Source of the DNA: Carex sylvatica
Taxonomy: Eukaryota; Streptophyta; Magnoliopsida; Poales; Cyperaceae
Length of the DNA: 64,000 bases
Direction of reading: 5' to 3'
NCBI GenBank assembly: GCA_964058845.1
Contig: CAXKVR010000199.1
Location: forward strand, 42,995 to 106,994
Below the pieces are notes generated by a model. The model was given only the letters and a program-made list of their open reading frames with translations. It was not told the DNA's origin and made no database searches. Position numbers and translations under genes: made by a program. Numbering within the stretch: position 1 is the first letter of the stretch; every line of letters begins with the position of its first letter. Positions 50,235-61,690 of the stretch are shown piece by piece.

Positions 50235-50753
50235 CTTGACCTATTAAACTTTTAAAATTTTAAAAAAATTGTTCAGAATTTATAAATAGAAGCACTAATA
50301 CAAGCAAATAGATCCTAATTCAGTTTTGGCATTGAGCACTAATAGATGCCCTCATTCAGTTTTTCTGATTAAATTGACTTAAAATGACTCATCCAAACTA
50401 TTGAAACCGATATACTTTACGAGTGAATTAAGCACTTACATGTCAAATTTATAAAATTTCAAACTAATGTAGCGACAAGGTTTACTTAATTTGTTTTAAA
50501 TTTAAAAGATTTTATTATATTTTAAAAATCCACATAATTATTTAAACATCACAATGGTTAATTCCATTATATTTTCTACTCCTTTCAAATGTGCAAACGC
50601 AGTTGTTTGTTCATTTGCCACATAACATCCAGTGGTTGGTTCCTACTTCCTACTTGTATATAAATATAACTAACTACGACCCTTTTTAATACCCCACAAT
50701 CTCAACATTACCTTCAACCAAAAACCCATGATAATTTTTCACATGTATTCCAA

Positions 50754-51162
50754 ATGAAGAGGCCATGCCCAAACCCCCCTCCTCTCTCTCCTTCTGCCTC
50801 CACCTCCTCCAACTCCTCTTACAATGCATGTGAAAAGGAGAACAAGCCCAAGTCTAAGCGTGCCAAGAGAACCCAAAACCCACCCAAAACCCTCTCTCCT
50901 AATGGCAATGAAAAGAGGAGCTCTATATCTATAGAGGAGTCACAAGGTAATATTAATTAATTATCAACATATATTTTATCAGGAAAAACAAAAAACAAAC
51001 AAACAAACAAACAAACAAGCTTCAAAATTAATATAAATTTTCTAAATTTGAGATTGGTTTTTTGTTGAATATGCATTGCATGCAATCAGGCATAGATGGG
51101 CAGGGAGGTATGAAGCTCATCTATGGGATAAGAACTGCTACAGAGCAAAAAAGGAAAGCAAG
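50754..51162 (+). pseudogene. Captured WRINKLED1-like AP2 transcription factor fragment
   Basis: Exon 1 (50754-50946) starts MKRPCPNPPPLSPSASTSS and continues with ENKPKSKRAKR, the serine-rich and basic N-terminus typical of WRI1-type AP2 proteins. Its end should read RSSIYRGVTR, but two extra bases near 50930 shift the frame. Exon 2 (51090-51162), after a CAG acceptor, reads HRWAGRYEAHLWDKNC, the AP2 DNA-binding core; it then shifts frame (about 10 bp shorter than expected) before QSKKGKQ and a GT donor. The 9-bp VYL micro-exon and the rest are absent. WRI1 controls fatty-acid and glycolysis genes in seeds. This copy is non-functional and lies inside CACTA-2, opposite to its protein genes. 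Confidence 0.8.
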
Positions 51163-52430
51163 GTACTTGATTCATTGATTATTGCTAGCTCATTGCTGTA
51201 AAGAAAGAAACCTGGAGGGAGGAATATGAAGAGATAGCAGTGCCCGACTTCGAATTGTGGTGATAACCAGTCAATTTTATTGCCCATGCTTTGCGGTGCG
51301 GAGTACTCACGCTCGGTGGGGAGTACTGACGCTCAGAAGCTAAATCTGTTAGAATTGAATTGATTTCATTAAAATAAAATATAATAAAATGTAGTTTACT
51401 TCAAATTGACTTTATTTGATCGGAAGCTACATTAAAGATGCTTGCAACACTCATTTGTTTAAGAACTAACTAAGATATCTGGATGGTGAGTTGATATCTG
51501 GATGGTGATCTTGAAGTTGAAAGAATGCTTTGAATTGAATTAATATATATATAGATGTTAAATTAATAAAACAACATACACACATCATGTTAATACATGT
51601 TTAATTAATTAAGTACCATATATATGTAATTTATCCGCCTGAATCTCTTGAATGAATGTGTCATGTGTGTATGTATATATGTTAACGTTTGTGCCTCAAC
51701 TTGAATAAGGTGAAGAAGAAAGGAAAGACTGTTTGGAATTGAATAGAATTGAAGAGGGGCTGTAACAAATTTGAATAAATGCTCACAAATTGGGACAGAT
51801 AAAGATACGTCATATTGATAAATACCCCCATAAATTGGCCACCTCCATACCTTTGTCTCCTCCCAATACTCTTCCCTTTACTACTAACCCCCTTGAAATT
51901 TAATGCATACAGTTGTGAAAAATAAAAGCCCCGCTGGCTTTTTGTTAATTAAAAGATTCTACATCGGTGACATCCTCCCAACTATATATATACCTCAACC
52001 AACGGACAACTTTGCTTCATGTCAAAATTTTAAAAATATATATATAAGAGTGAGGCTATGCATGGTACTCTGCAATGTCTACATCGAGTACCATCATCTC
52101 TGTATCAAAATATAATTACAGACCAAATTTTTTATTTTTTTTATTTACCTCTCAATAACTCCACAGATACATTGAAAAGGTATACATGACTCTTGAGTTC
52201 TCTGTGGCAGTTTCAACACTCATTTGTTTAAAAATTGAGCACCATCCAGATATCAACACTCATTTGTTTAAAAATTCAGCATATATACTTTATAAATTAA
52301 CAACTAACTAAGATATCAATTTTAGCCTGATTAAAGAAGAGGTATTCGTACCTGATTAAAGAACCGCACAAGCTGATCGGAGTACTGACGTGGCTCCGCC
52401 GCTTAGTGAGGTGAGAGCTCGCGCTGGGTG
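51163..52430. other. Non-coding interior of CACTA-2
   Basis: AT-rich, no supported gene. Near 51290-51345 there are two isolated units related to the 42-bp minisatellite (GGAGTACTCACGCTCGGTGG, GGAGTACTGACGCTCAG). A direct repeat containing CAACACTCATTTGTTTAA occurs near 51448, 52213 and 52254. Confidence 0.5.
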
Positions 52431-52434
52431 GGGT

Positions 52435-52795
52435 GTGCTCGCGCTGGGTAGGGATCGGAGTACTGACGGGGCTCCGCCGCTCGCGCTGGGTGGGGATCGG
52501 AGTACTCACGGGGCTCCGCCGCTCGCGCTGGGTGGGGATCGGAGTACTCACGCGGCTCCGCCGCTCGCGCTGGGTGGGGATCGGAGTACTGACGGTGCTC
52601 CGCCGCTCGCGCTGGGTGGGGATCGGAGTACTCACGCGGCTCCGCCGCTCGCGCTGGGTGGGGATCGGAGTACTCACGCGGCTCCGCCGCTCGCGCTGGG
52701 TGGGGATCGGAGTACTCACGCGGCTCCGCCGCTCGCACTGGGTGGGGATCGGAGTACTCACGCGGCTCCGTCGCGCGCTGGGTGGGGAGTAGTCA
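52435..52795. repeat. GC-rich 42-bp minisatellite
   Basis: About 8.5 copies of a unit GGGTGGGGATCGGAGTACTC-ACGCGGCTCCGCCGCTCGCG-CT. GC content is far above the surroundings and CpG is frequent. Since 42 is a multiple of 3, every frame stays open on both strands, giving four overlapping repetitive ORFs (for example LGGDRSTHAAPPLA repeats) that I do not accept as genes. Confidence 0.95.
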
Positions 52796-52924
52796 CGCGG
52801 TGAGAGGAGGGTTTTGCGGTTTTGAGGAGGGTTTTGCGCCTTGTGGTTTTGAGGAGGGTTTTTAGAATGAAAATATTTCGCGGCTGATGAAAATTGTAAG
52901 TTTCAAACCCGGGAAATCGAAAAA

Positions 52925-53095
52925 TCACCGACGGCTGAATATTCAGTGTAACATAACAGTCAGTGGTAGCAAGAAACACCGACTGTTTTCTTAAAAAACA
53001 GTCAGTGTTGGAATCTAACACTGACTGTTTTTAGAAAACAGTCAGTGTTGGATGCCAACACTGACTGTTTTTTAAGAAAACAGTCAGTGAGTGAA
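52925..53095. repeat. Internal cluster of CACTA subterminal-type repeats
   Basis: Five to six units (CACCGACTGTTTTCTTAAAA, AACAGTCAGTGTTGG, CCAACACTGACTGTTTTTT) lie in the middle of CACTA-2, about 8 kb from either end and between the two protein genes. Confidence 0.85.
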
Positions 53096-53400
53096 ATATA
53101 GGTCTATTTTGAAATTCGTGCAAACTTACTTTGAACGGTCTAGATCTAACCCATTAGAGTCAGGTACCTGATCTGATTTGATTTCCACATTTCGTGTCAC
53201 AAAATTACCAAAAATCGACATATTTCGTTTAATATTATCCACTGTCTGCACGCGATATCATCTGCACTAAGTTAAAAAAGTATACATTAAATATTAGAAA
53301 GAAAAAAAAAAAAAAGTAAGCCAGACTGTATTTAATTTTAAAGCACCTTCATAGTGCCGAATTTTTTAAATATATCATATCGGAATAAAAAAAAAAAAAT

Positions 53401-53614
53401 CAAACAATCACGTTTTTCTGAAATTTTAAATTTTGACACTGTCGCATTTCCTAGATACGGTCACCTTTCTGTGGGCCGCACCTAAGAGATGCGGCCATCT
53501 TTTTTTTTCCCCCCTTCTCCTGCGGCAATCTGAAGGAAAAAAAAAAAGTGGCCGCATTATTTACGGGATGTGGTCATGTCAAAATTCGAATTTTTCAGAA
53601 AATGTGGTTGTTTG
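53401..53614. mobile_element. Fold-back MITE-like element
   Basis: The ends are inverted: CAAACAATCACGTTTTTCTG at left and CAAACAACCACATTTTCTG read inward from the right. Inner parts also pair (TTTTGACACTGTCGC against TTTTGACATGACCAC; GCGGCCA on each side). There is no coding capacity. I could not find a target duplication, so class is open. Confidence 0.55.
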
Positions 53615-54543
53615 ATTTATGTATAATTTTCTATAATTTATAATTTAGAATAATATGTTATGATAATATAAAATTAATTCTCATTTTTCATAATTTGTTT
53701 TTTATATAACTGATCTCCATAGTTCAAAAGTCTAGCTCTATCTCTAATGAAATGAATCTATAAATAATCTCGATTTATTATCATGTACATGCCTCAGTTT
53801 TTTTTTTTCTAAATAAAAAAAGATATAATAAATATTACGCACATAAATCTACTAGCTAGAACACACATTTGGAGAATGTTAAATGCTTCTATTCATATTT
53901 TTAATCAATAGAAGCCACGTTTTAAGTCGTATAATAACCAAAAATCAACATATTAATTATTTTTATATTATCATTCACATGCTCGAAGATTCGTTTGTGC
54001 TAAGGTAAATATTTCAGAAACATATATAGATTTTAAAGGCTATATACCCACAAACATGAGCTACCATAACATTAATTATTAATTTGGAGGTTTTGTTTGA
54101 TTTGAGTCTACATATTTCCACTAAAAATTAATAGCAAGTATTCTGACGAGAAGCATGAACCAAATAATGCAGCATTGGCTACATCACCACTATTAGTAAC
54201 TGTAGAGGTGGATACAAATTCAAAGAATGAGGTCAATAACCTTTATATATTTTCAAAAAAATTATCTTTGTGCATAATTTTTTTATGTAGTATTTTTTTT
54301 TAAAAAGTGGTGACCCACCGATTTTATTAGAAATCAAAAGATATTTTGCGTCTAACTTCAAACAATTAAAGAAAGAAATATTTACAGCATAAACAGGTAG
54401 AAACCAGGTAGAACCGACCGATTTAAATTTTCTGCAATAAATATATATACAACATTAGAATAATTTTATCCAAAATTTGAAGTTAGAAATTAAATTGAAT
54501 TTAGAATAATGTACCTTAATAGCTAATCACATTGACTGATTAA
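53615..54543. other. 3' flank of TNP2 in CACTA-2
   Basis: AT-rich; no supported gene or repeat. Confidence 0.45.
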
Positions 54544-57500
54544 TTAATTAACATATTCTCCATCTTGATGATCATGCCGTAAATAACTGGCATCATCGAT
54601 ATCATCATTCCTTACTTCGTTAGATGACACGCCAATAGAGAATGGGAGTGTTTCTTCAAAATGGTTGAACTCTTCATCATCGACCACATCTTGAACGCTC
54701 ACTATGCGTCTTTTACTGTGAAGGACAATACAACACTTACTATTGAGGGGGTCCTCAACATAGAAGACTTGGGTGGCCTGATTGGCAAGTATGAATGGAT
54801 CATTTTTATATCCCAATTTTTCCAAATCCACGATAGTAAAGCCGTACTTATCTACTTGAACACCGCGGCGGTTATCAACCCATTTACACCGGAATAACGG
54901 AATCTTAAATTTGACGTAATCGAGCTCCCATATTTCTTCAATTTGACCATAGTATGAGTTCTTCGCATGTATTGCCCGAGCATCCTTAGATCTGGAGAAT
55001 TCTTCTGAAATAGCTACTAGAGTTACGCCACTACTTTGATTAGTGCTTTTTCCATCTTGTTTTATTGTGTAAAAAGTGTACCCATTGATGTCATATGCTT
55101 GGTACGTATTAACAATAATAGTTGGACCTCTTGCTAACCATTTTATAGATTTATCTGCCAATTCCACCTCGCTTTGTCTAATAACTCTGTTTTTTATCCA
55201 TTCTGCGAACTTACTATTATGTTCTTTGGTAATCCACAAGTCTCCTTTTGTCGGATTAAGTTCTTTCAAAATGGCTTTGTGCTCATTAATGTATGGAGAG
55301 ATGTATGTCATGTGCTGTAAGACCAAAAGGTGTGCTTTTTCATGCAAAGACTTATCAGCCTCGATTGGTTCCAAACCAATGGTTCCCACACCTTCAACCC
55401 GGCCCTCATGGCGTGATTTAGGGATACCAATAGGCTGTACATCTGCTATATAACTATTATAAAATTCGATAGCCTCTTCTGCAATATAACCTTCGACAAT
55501 ACTCCCCTCGGGCCGATATCGATTTCTTACATATCCCTTCAAGATAGCCATGTATCTCTCGAATGGATACATATACCGCAAGAACACAGGACCACAAAGC
55601 TTAATTTCATAGACCAGGTGAACAATTAGGTGAACCATGATATCAAAAAAGGTCGGAGGGAAGTATATTTCAAGCTCACATAAAGTGACGACAACATCAC
55701 GTTGCAATTCATCCAAACTTTCGGGATCGATAACCTTGCTACAAATTGCATTAAAGAAAAAACAAAGCTTTAAAATTGGTAACCGTACTTTTTCTGGAAG
55801 TATACCACGGATTGCAATAGGTAGCATTTGTGTCATCAAAACATGGCAGTCGTGAGACTTCATCCCGGTCAATTTTAAATCCTTCATTGACACTAGTTTT
55901 TTTATGTTAGCTGAATATCCAGAAGGAACTTTAACAGTATGAAGGCATTGGCAAAGCCTTCTCTTTTCGCCTTTTGACAAATTGTACAAAGCTGGAGGAA
56001 GGTAAGTTCGAGTATTTAATCCATCTTTGGTTTTTCTCAGTTCAGGTGCAACCTCTCTCCATTTTATGCCCATACTGACCATATCTTTGCGAGCATTTAA
56101 TCCATCCTTGGTCTTTTTCGAAATGCCCAACAACAAACCAACTAAGCTTTCACATACATTTTTTTCAATGTGCATCAAATCAAGGCAATGTCGCACTTGT
56201 AACTCCTCCCAATATGGTAAATCCCAAAAAATTGATCTCTTCTTCCAAGTTTCACCTTTCAGGTCTGTTTTTTTCTTAATAGATTTTCCGAATTGAACTT
56301 TGATATATTTAACTCGTGAATACACTTCCTTACTGGTCAGTGGAGAACGGGCTCGTCCAGTCTCAATATCACCATTGAAAGCTTTCTTCTTCTTACGATA
56401 TGGGTGATTAGGAGGAAGGAACCTACGGTGACCCATGTACACTGTTTTTTTGCAATTTTTTAACCGAATGTCAACCGTATCATCTTCACAAACAGGACAA
56501 CCTTTCCTCCCTTTGTTACTATAACCCGACAAATTACCATATGCTGGAAAATCATTTATGGTGCAAAAAATCATTGCTCGCAATTTGAAATTTTCCTTAC
56601 CGTATGCATCCCACACTTGCACCCCATCGCACCATAATTTTTTCAAGTCATCAATCAACGGTGCTAAATACACATCTATGTCATTTCCGGGTTGTTTTGG
56701 GCCTAAAATTAGTAACGACATCATAATGTACTTGCGTTTCATAGTTAACCAGGGAGGAAGGTTATAAATACATAATAAAACTGGCCACGTGCTATGCTGA
56801 CTGCTCATGTTACCATGCGGGTTCACTCCATCCGAACTTAACCCAAGCCTTAGGTTTCTTGGTTCATCACCAAAATTTTTTTTGAACTTTCTGTCAATAT
56901 TTCTCCATTGCGGTGAATCAGCAGGGTGTCTGAGTTTTCCATCTGTTTTTCGGACATCGGCATGCCAACGCAACAACTGTGCGTCCTTACAATTTTTGAA
57001 CAAACGCTTGAATCTTGGTATCACGGGAAAATACCATATCACTTTTGCTGGAGGTCCTTTTCTATCTGTGTCATCATTATCGTCAGTTTTGTTCTTTCTT
57101 TTATAGCGAGATTCACCACATATAGGACAAAATTCACATTTATTGTATTCTTTCCTATACAATATGCAATCGTTCGGACATGCATGTATTCTTTCTACAT
57201 CTAGACCCATAGGACACAATAATTTTTTGGCTTGATAACATGATCTTGGTAACTCGTTCTCATCTGGGAGCATATCTCCTAAGAGTTGTAATAAAGCGGT
57301 AAAACTTTTATCACTCCAACGGTTACTTGCCTTTAAATTATATAATTTTAACACAGCATCCATTTTTGTAAAATTATCACAACCAGGAAACAAAGGTTTT
57401 TCAGATTCAACATACAACTTTTGTAAATTGTCATTTTCATCATCACTAAACATTTCTCCTAAATTGTCATTCGGATTAAAATTATAATTCACATCCATTT

Positions 57501-57819
57501 TCTGATCACTATCAACACTGGCACCCTCATCCTCATCCTCCTGGTCAATCTCAATTCCAGTAGCGGTGCTTGTTTCTCCATAACTCTCTCCATGCCTGGT
57601 CCAACGTGCATATCGCTCTTTAAAACCACGACGAATCAAATGATTTTTCACTGTTTCAATAGTGCGAAACCTCTTCAAGTTCAAACAGTCTTTGCATGGA
57701 CACGGAATCGTGTCATCACCCTTTGCCTTCATATCTTGCTCGGCAAATTTTATGAAACTTTTCACACCCTCCAAATACTCTATGGTATTACGACCTCCAT
57801 ACATCCAATCTCGATCCAT
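54544..57819 (-). CDS. TNP2-type CACTA transposase, 1091 aa
   Basis: The single open frame is intact. Residues ~1-80 match the transposase-associated domain (RDWMYGGRNTIEYLEGVKSF, CPCKDCLN, HLIRRGF). About 190-490 is the tnp2 transposase core (NDCILYRKEY, CPICGESRYK, LRLGLSSDGVNPHGN, PGNDIDVYLAPLIDDLKKLW), which should hold the acidic catalytic residues. About 640-790 matches DUF4218 (KSHDCHVLMTQMLPIAIRG, YPFERYMAILKGYVRN). About 955-1040 matches DUF4216 (PLFRCKWVDNRRGVQVDKYG). Length and domain order are normal for a full TNP2. It cuts the element ends in the nucleus together with the TNP1-type protein. The ATG at 57819 gives the expected N-terminus. Its leader probably includes the large hairpin at 57911-58143 and may start near the repeats at 59248-59510. 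Confidence 0.93.
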   Translation of the reverse strand: MDRDWMYGGRNTIEYLEGVKSFIKFAEQDMKAKGDDTIPCPCKDCLNLKRFRTIETVKNHLIRRGFKERYARWTRHGESYGETSTATGIEIDQEDEDEGASVDSDQKMDVNYNFNPNDNLGEMFSDDENDNLQKLYVESEKPLFPGCDNFTKMDAVLKLYNLKASNRWSDKSFTALLQLLGDMLPDENELPRSCYQAKKLLCPMGLDVERIHACPNDCILYRKEYNKCEFCPICGESRYKRKNKTDDNDDTDRKGPPAKVIWYFPVIPRFKRLFKNCKDAQLLRWHADVRKTDGKLRHPADSPQWRNIDRKFKKNFGDEPRNLRLGLSSDGVNPHGNMSSQHSTWPVLLCIYNLPPWLTMKRKYIMMSLLILGPKQPGNDIDVYLAPLIDDLKKLWCDGVQVWDAYGKENFKLRAMIFCTINDFPAYGNLSGYSNKGRKGCPVCEDDTVDIRLKNCKKTVYMGHRRFLPPNHPYRKKKKAFNGDIETGRARSPLTSKEVYSRVKYIKVQFGKSIKKKTDLKGETWKKRSIFWDLPYWEELQVRHCLDLMHIEKNVCESLVGLLLGISKKTKDGLNARKDMVSMGIKWREVAPELRKTKDGLNTRTYLPPALYNLSKGEKRRLCQCLHTVKVPSGYSANIKKLVSMKDLKLTGMKSHDCHVLMTQMLPIAIRGILPEKVRLPILKLCFFFNAICSKVIDPESLDELQRDVVVTLCELEIYFPPTFFDIMVHLIVHLVYEIKLCGPVFLRYMYPFERYMAILKGYVRNRYRPEGSIVEGYIAEEAIEFYNSYIADVQPIGIPKSRHEGRVEGVGTIGLEPIEADKSLHEKAHLLVLQHMTYISPYINEHKAILKELNPTKGDLWITKEHNSKFAEWIKNRVIRQSEVELADKSIKWLARGPTIIVNTYQAYDINGYTFYTIKQDGKSTNQSSGVTLVAISEEFSRSKDARAIHAKNSYYGQIEEIWELDYVKFKIPLFRCKWVDNRRGVQVDKYGFTIVDLEKLGYKNDPFILANQATQVFYVEDPLNSKCCIVLHSKRRIVSVQDVVDDEEFNHFEETLPFSIGVSSNEVRNDDIDDASYLRHDHQDGEYVN

Positions 57820-57910
57820 CTGTAATTATAAAAATAATTAGGTAAGAGGTCAGTATATCTTAAAATTATAATTTGGGGCTTACATAGGGCCGGTGCACAA
57901 TCCTAACCCA

Positions 57911-58143
57911 CTCTTTGAATGCTTTGTCTCAGTAGTGAGCACATGTCAATGTGATTTGGTATTTAAGAAAAATTCGGCAGCATTTCCCCTTTGTTCCCCA
58001 AGTACGCGTAAAAATCTCATCCGTTTGGAAATGAAATCCAATACGTACTCGTGGGAACAAGGATAAATGCTACCGAATTTTTCTTAAACACCAAATCCGC
58101 CGACATGTGCTCACATCCTAAATGAGACAAAACATTCAAAGAG
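57911..58143. repeat. Large inverted repeat (hairpin) upstream of TNP2
   Basis: The arms 57911-58009 and 58042-58143 are near-perfect complements (CTCTTTGAATG / CATTCAAAGAG; GAGCACATGTC / GACATGTGCTC; ATTTAAGAAAAATTCGG / CCGAATTTTTCTTAAA), with a loop of about 32 bp. The hairpin lies only 92 bp upstream of the TNP2 start codon, so it is probably in the transcript's leader or a leader intron. Confidence 0.85.
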
Positions 58144-58149
58144 CAGTCC

Positions 58150-59244
58150 CAACAGGGAACTATTCAAAATTAATCCCTATTGGATTAATTTTGAACGGGC
58201 ATTGACCTAAAAGGCATACTAAATGTTCAAGGCAAATTGGATAGATCGCACAATACAATAATACTAAGCTACAAACTATCCATATATAATTCGGTTGAAA
58301 TTAGGAATACCATGAAAAAAAACAATTACTTTAATCCATCAACAAATTTAATTAAATTTACCTTCTCTTCTGAACTTGAATTAATGATGTATTGGTTGCA
58401 CTGTGCCTTCTTTTGGTCAATCTACACACACACAAAAAAAAAAAAATCATAAGTAAAGAAAAAAAAAACTAGGACTTGTCTTTTAATGATTACATCCCGA
58501 GTAAATGAAAGTTTTTATGTAGTAACCCATAAAATTTGGAATTGAACATCAAAATTTCTTTGGTTGAATCTTGGTCCTGATAGGGTCTAGCCCTAATTCT
58601 ATAACACCTTGGGTACACAGTTCAATCTCATCTCACTATTAGCTCAGTCCTAAAGCTTAGTTTAACACCAACTCCGTCCCTTGACAATGTCCACTTTATA
58701 TGCATTCTACTTCCAAATTCAGACATAAGACAACAGTGGACAAAATTTGCTGAGATTACCCATCTCTGCTGCTATAAATAGATACCCATGCTATCATTTC
58801 TTCTCTAATCCCTATATGGCTACAATAATTTTGTCTTATACTCATCGATTCGTACTTAATATGCATGATACCTTGTCAGTTTGGTATCAATCTCGTATCT
58901 TTGATACTTCTTTTGGTCAAATACCATAAGTAAAGCAAAAAAAATCAGTAGCAGAGCTAAATTGAGCAAATCTTACCGAGTTATATCGTAGTCCACAGGA
59001 GATGAATCTACGGCGTTAGAAGGAGAGAAAGAGGACGCGATCGGAGAAGAGGGAAGTGCAGCTGAGCAGAGTGAGGCAGGTCGGAACAGTGGGCCGAGGC
59101 TAAGCAAAAAAGAGGCGGAGAGAGAGAGAGCTGAAAGGAGGCCGAGGATAAGCGAAAAGGAGGCAAAGAGCGAAATGAAAATAATTACAAGCGGCTGACC
59201 TAGATAGTTATACTGGAAAAAGGATAGCTTAGAAGGGAAATACA
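58150..59244. other. Leader/promoter region of TNP2
   Basis: No coding sequence supported. 58975-59200 is CT-rich on the minus strand and resembles the pyrimidine-rich stretch at 21890-22100 in CACTA-1, as expected for a shared 5' leader. Confidence 0.45.
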
Positions 59245-59510
59245 ATCACTGACGGTCCTGAAAAAAAAAAACAGTCAGCAAATCATCTAACACTGACTGT
59301 TTTACAAAATCACCGACTCTTTTTCAGAAAACAGTCACTGTTGAACACCAACACCGACTCTTTTCCAGAAAACAGTCACTGTTGAACACCAACACTGACT
59401 CTTTTCTGAAAAACAGTCAGTGTTGGTGTTCAACAGTGACTGTTTTCTGAAAAAGAGTCGGTGTTGGTGTTCAACAGTGACTGTTTTCTGAAAAAGAGTC
59501 GGTGATTTTT
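59245..59510. repeat. Internal subterminal-type repeats next to the TNP2 leader
   Basis: Seven or so units (CACCGACTCTTTTTCAGAAA, AACAGTCACTGTTGAACACC) lie about 1.4 kb upstream of TNP2, and so probably near its promoter. The counterpart in CACTA-1 is 21756-21830. Confidence 0.85.
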
Positions 59511-60530
59511 TTTGGCAAAGGGTTAAAAATTTTGCAAGGAAGAGAAATAAAAAAGTTTGCAAAATAATTTGTATATATAGATTGAAATTTATTTAAGAGA
59601 TATATTTTTTACAAAAGTTTATGGGATAAGTGAAATTTTTGACAAATTAGTTTGGACATTCAATATTAGCTTATTTATGTTGAATTTGTACATATGTAAA
59701 TCTAATTTATACAACAAATAATATGGAAAAAAATAAAAATAAAATATTTTCAAACTTTTTACAGCTTTCATGGACAAATCATACTTATAATTGTTGATTT
59801 TATAGAATTTAATTATTATTTGCTCTTTCAATATGTGTAAATATTTGTGGACCGTTCATTTTCAAACAAGCAATCGATGGTCGATTTTCAATGAAATAAT
59901 TCCAAAGTTGTTTTTAAATGATCAATGGAAAATATTAAACATAACCAAAATAAAATTTCTGAAGTTCGATCATGTCTAAGCTTCAATCCAACGTCTCTTA
60001 TGTAAAATTGATCCGACGTCTCTTATGTAAAATTGAGAAATTTGTTGGGAGGTGTCTCTATGCAAATTTTTCTGGATAATGGGTGATTTTTCTAAAATCG
60101 AAACCCATCCCCTTTTTGGATACTTGGTGATTTGTTCTCTGAAAACATATTAATTTTTCCATCACATTGTTAGCAAAATATTATACATTAACATATAATT
60201 TTCTTAGATACAATTAGATTTAAATAAATTAATGTTGAATGTCTAAATTAATTCTATATAAAGGAAAAAAAATTAAAAAATATGATAAGAAAAAAAACTA
60301 TTTTTTTTTTAGTTTTTGAGATTTTTTTATATATCTTATCGGATTAGAATTTTGTTCATTCTGAAATATAAAAAAAAAAATTTAATATAATTTCAATACA
60401 AAAATTCTATTTTATTTTTAAAAATATCATGATTCGTAAATATATCATAATTTGCAAACATCCCTCTAAATTTAATTGTTATTTTCTCATTTTTGGTTGT
60501 CTACACCGATTGTTTTTTAAACCTTAGTTG
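59511..60530. repeat. ~1-kb block shared, inverted, with CACTA-1
   Basis: Matches the reverse complement of 20723-21755. Homology continues more weakly to about 60600 (TTGAGATGCATGTTCATTGG against 20400). Confidence 0.85.
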
Positions 60531-61240
60531 CATTGTGTTGAGATGCATGTTCATTGGGTGATAAATATAAATAGTTGGTATATATTTCAGCAACTATAAT
60601 TGTAAATAAATATAACTAGTGAACGTCTTACCAAATATAATTTCAATCCTATTTTTATATTTTATGAATTACAACGATAAAATATTTATTGCATCTATAA
60701 ATTTAATTTAAACAATTAAACTTAATTATTACATATCTTACAAAATATACACAATGCATAAATTTTTATTCTCAAATAGTTATACATCCCTAATATGTTA
60801 TTTCTAAATGTACAAGTGATATTAATAATTTATTTCTCAAATAGTTATACATCCCTAACATGAAATCTATCTACAATTTAAATTTTCATTGTTTCTAATT
60901 AATATATTTTTATTTTTATTTTGTTTAACATAAATTAAATTATCATATTATTTATTTATGTACGTATTTCCTTAACAACTAATCAAAGTTTAAAAATATA
61001 TTATAAATTTTAAAAGACTTAATTGTATTGTAAAAATCCACAAATTACTTAATTTGAATATTCCCTTATAAAATTTGTTAACACACGCAAAATTCTGGTT
61101 GAAATCAATTATTTAATTCATATTTGTAAAAACTTCAAAGATTTTATTAAATAAATTAATGTATTACATGTGTTCAATGAAATGTTCAAACCAAAATAAT
61201 ATATTTTTAATTATGATATTTGAAAAGAAAAAAACAACTA
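60531..61240. other. AT-rich interior of the CACTA-2 right arm
   Basis: No gene. A direct repeat (CAAATAGTTATACATCCCTAA) occurs near 60774 and 60838. Confidence 0.5.
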
Positions 61241-61242
61241 AG

Positions 61243-61690
61243 AACTAACACTGATTGTTTTAGAAAAGAGTCAGTGTTGAGCACCAACACTGACTGTTTT
61301 TAAGGAGTCAGTGTTAGTACTCAACACTGACTCTTTTCTAAAACAGTCAGTGTTGGTGCTCAACACTGACTCTTTTCTAAAAGAGTCAGTGTTGGTACTC
61401 AACACTGACTGTTTTCTAAAAACAGTCAGTGTTGGTGCTCAACACTGACTGTTTTAGAAAAGAGTCAGTGTTGAGGACCAACACTGACTCTTTTTAAGGC
61501 GTCAGTGTTGAGTATCAACACTGACGCCTTAAAAACAGTCAGTGTTGGTGTTCAACACTGACTCTTTTCGAAAACAGTCAGTGTTGAGCACCAACACTGG
61601 CTGTTTTGAGAAAACAGTCAGTGTAGTATGAGCAACACTGATGCTTTGCTTAAAACAGTCAGTGGTTAAGGGTCGGTGAAGGGGTTTTTT
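61243..61690. repeat. CACTA-2 right subterminal repeats
   Basis: About 12 units in alternating orientation (CAACACTGACTCTTTTCTAA, AAACAGTCAGTGTTGGTGCT) run up to the right TIR. Confidence 0.92.

Noticed and set aside
52297..52803. Four overlapping repetitive ORFs on both strands
   Set aside because: Artefact of a GC-rich 42-bp minisatellite.
54661..57825. Plus-strand ORFs opposite TNP2
   Set aside because: Shadows of the intact minus-strand transposase.
58973..59245. 90-codon Leu/Ser-rich ORF upstream of TNP2
   Set aside because: CT-rich leader composition; no domain and similar to the non-coding leader of CACTA-1.
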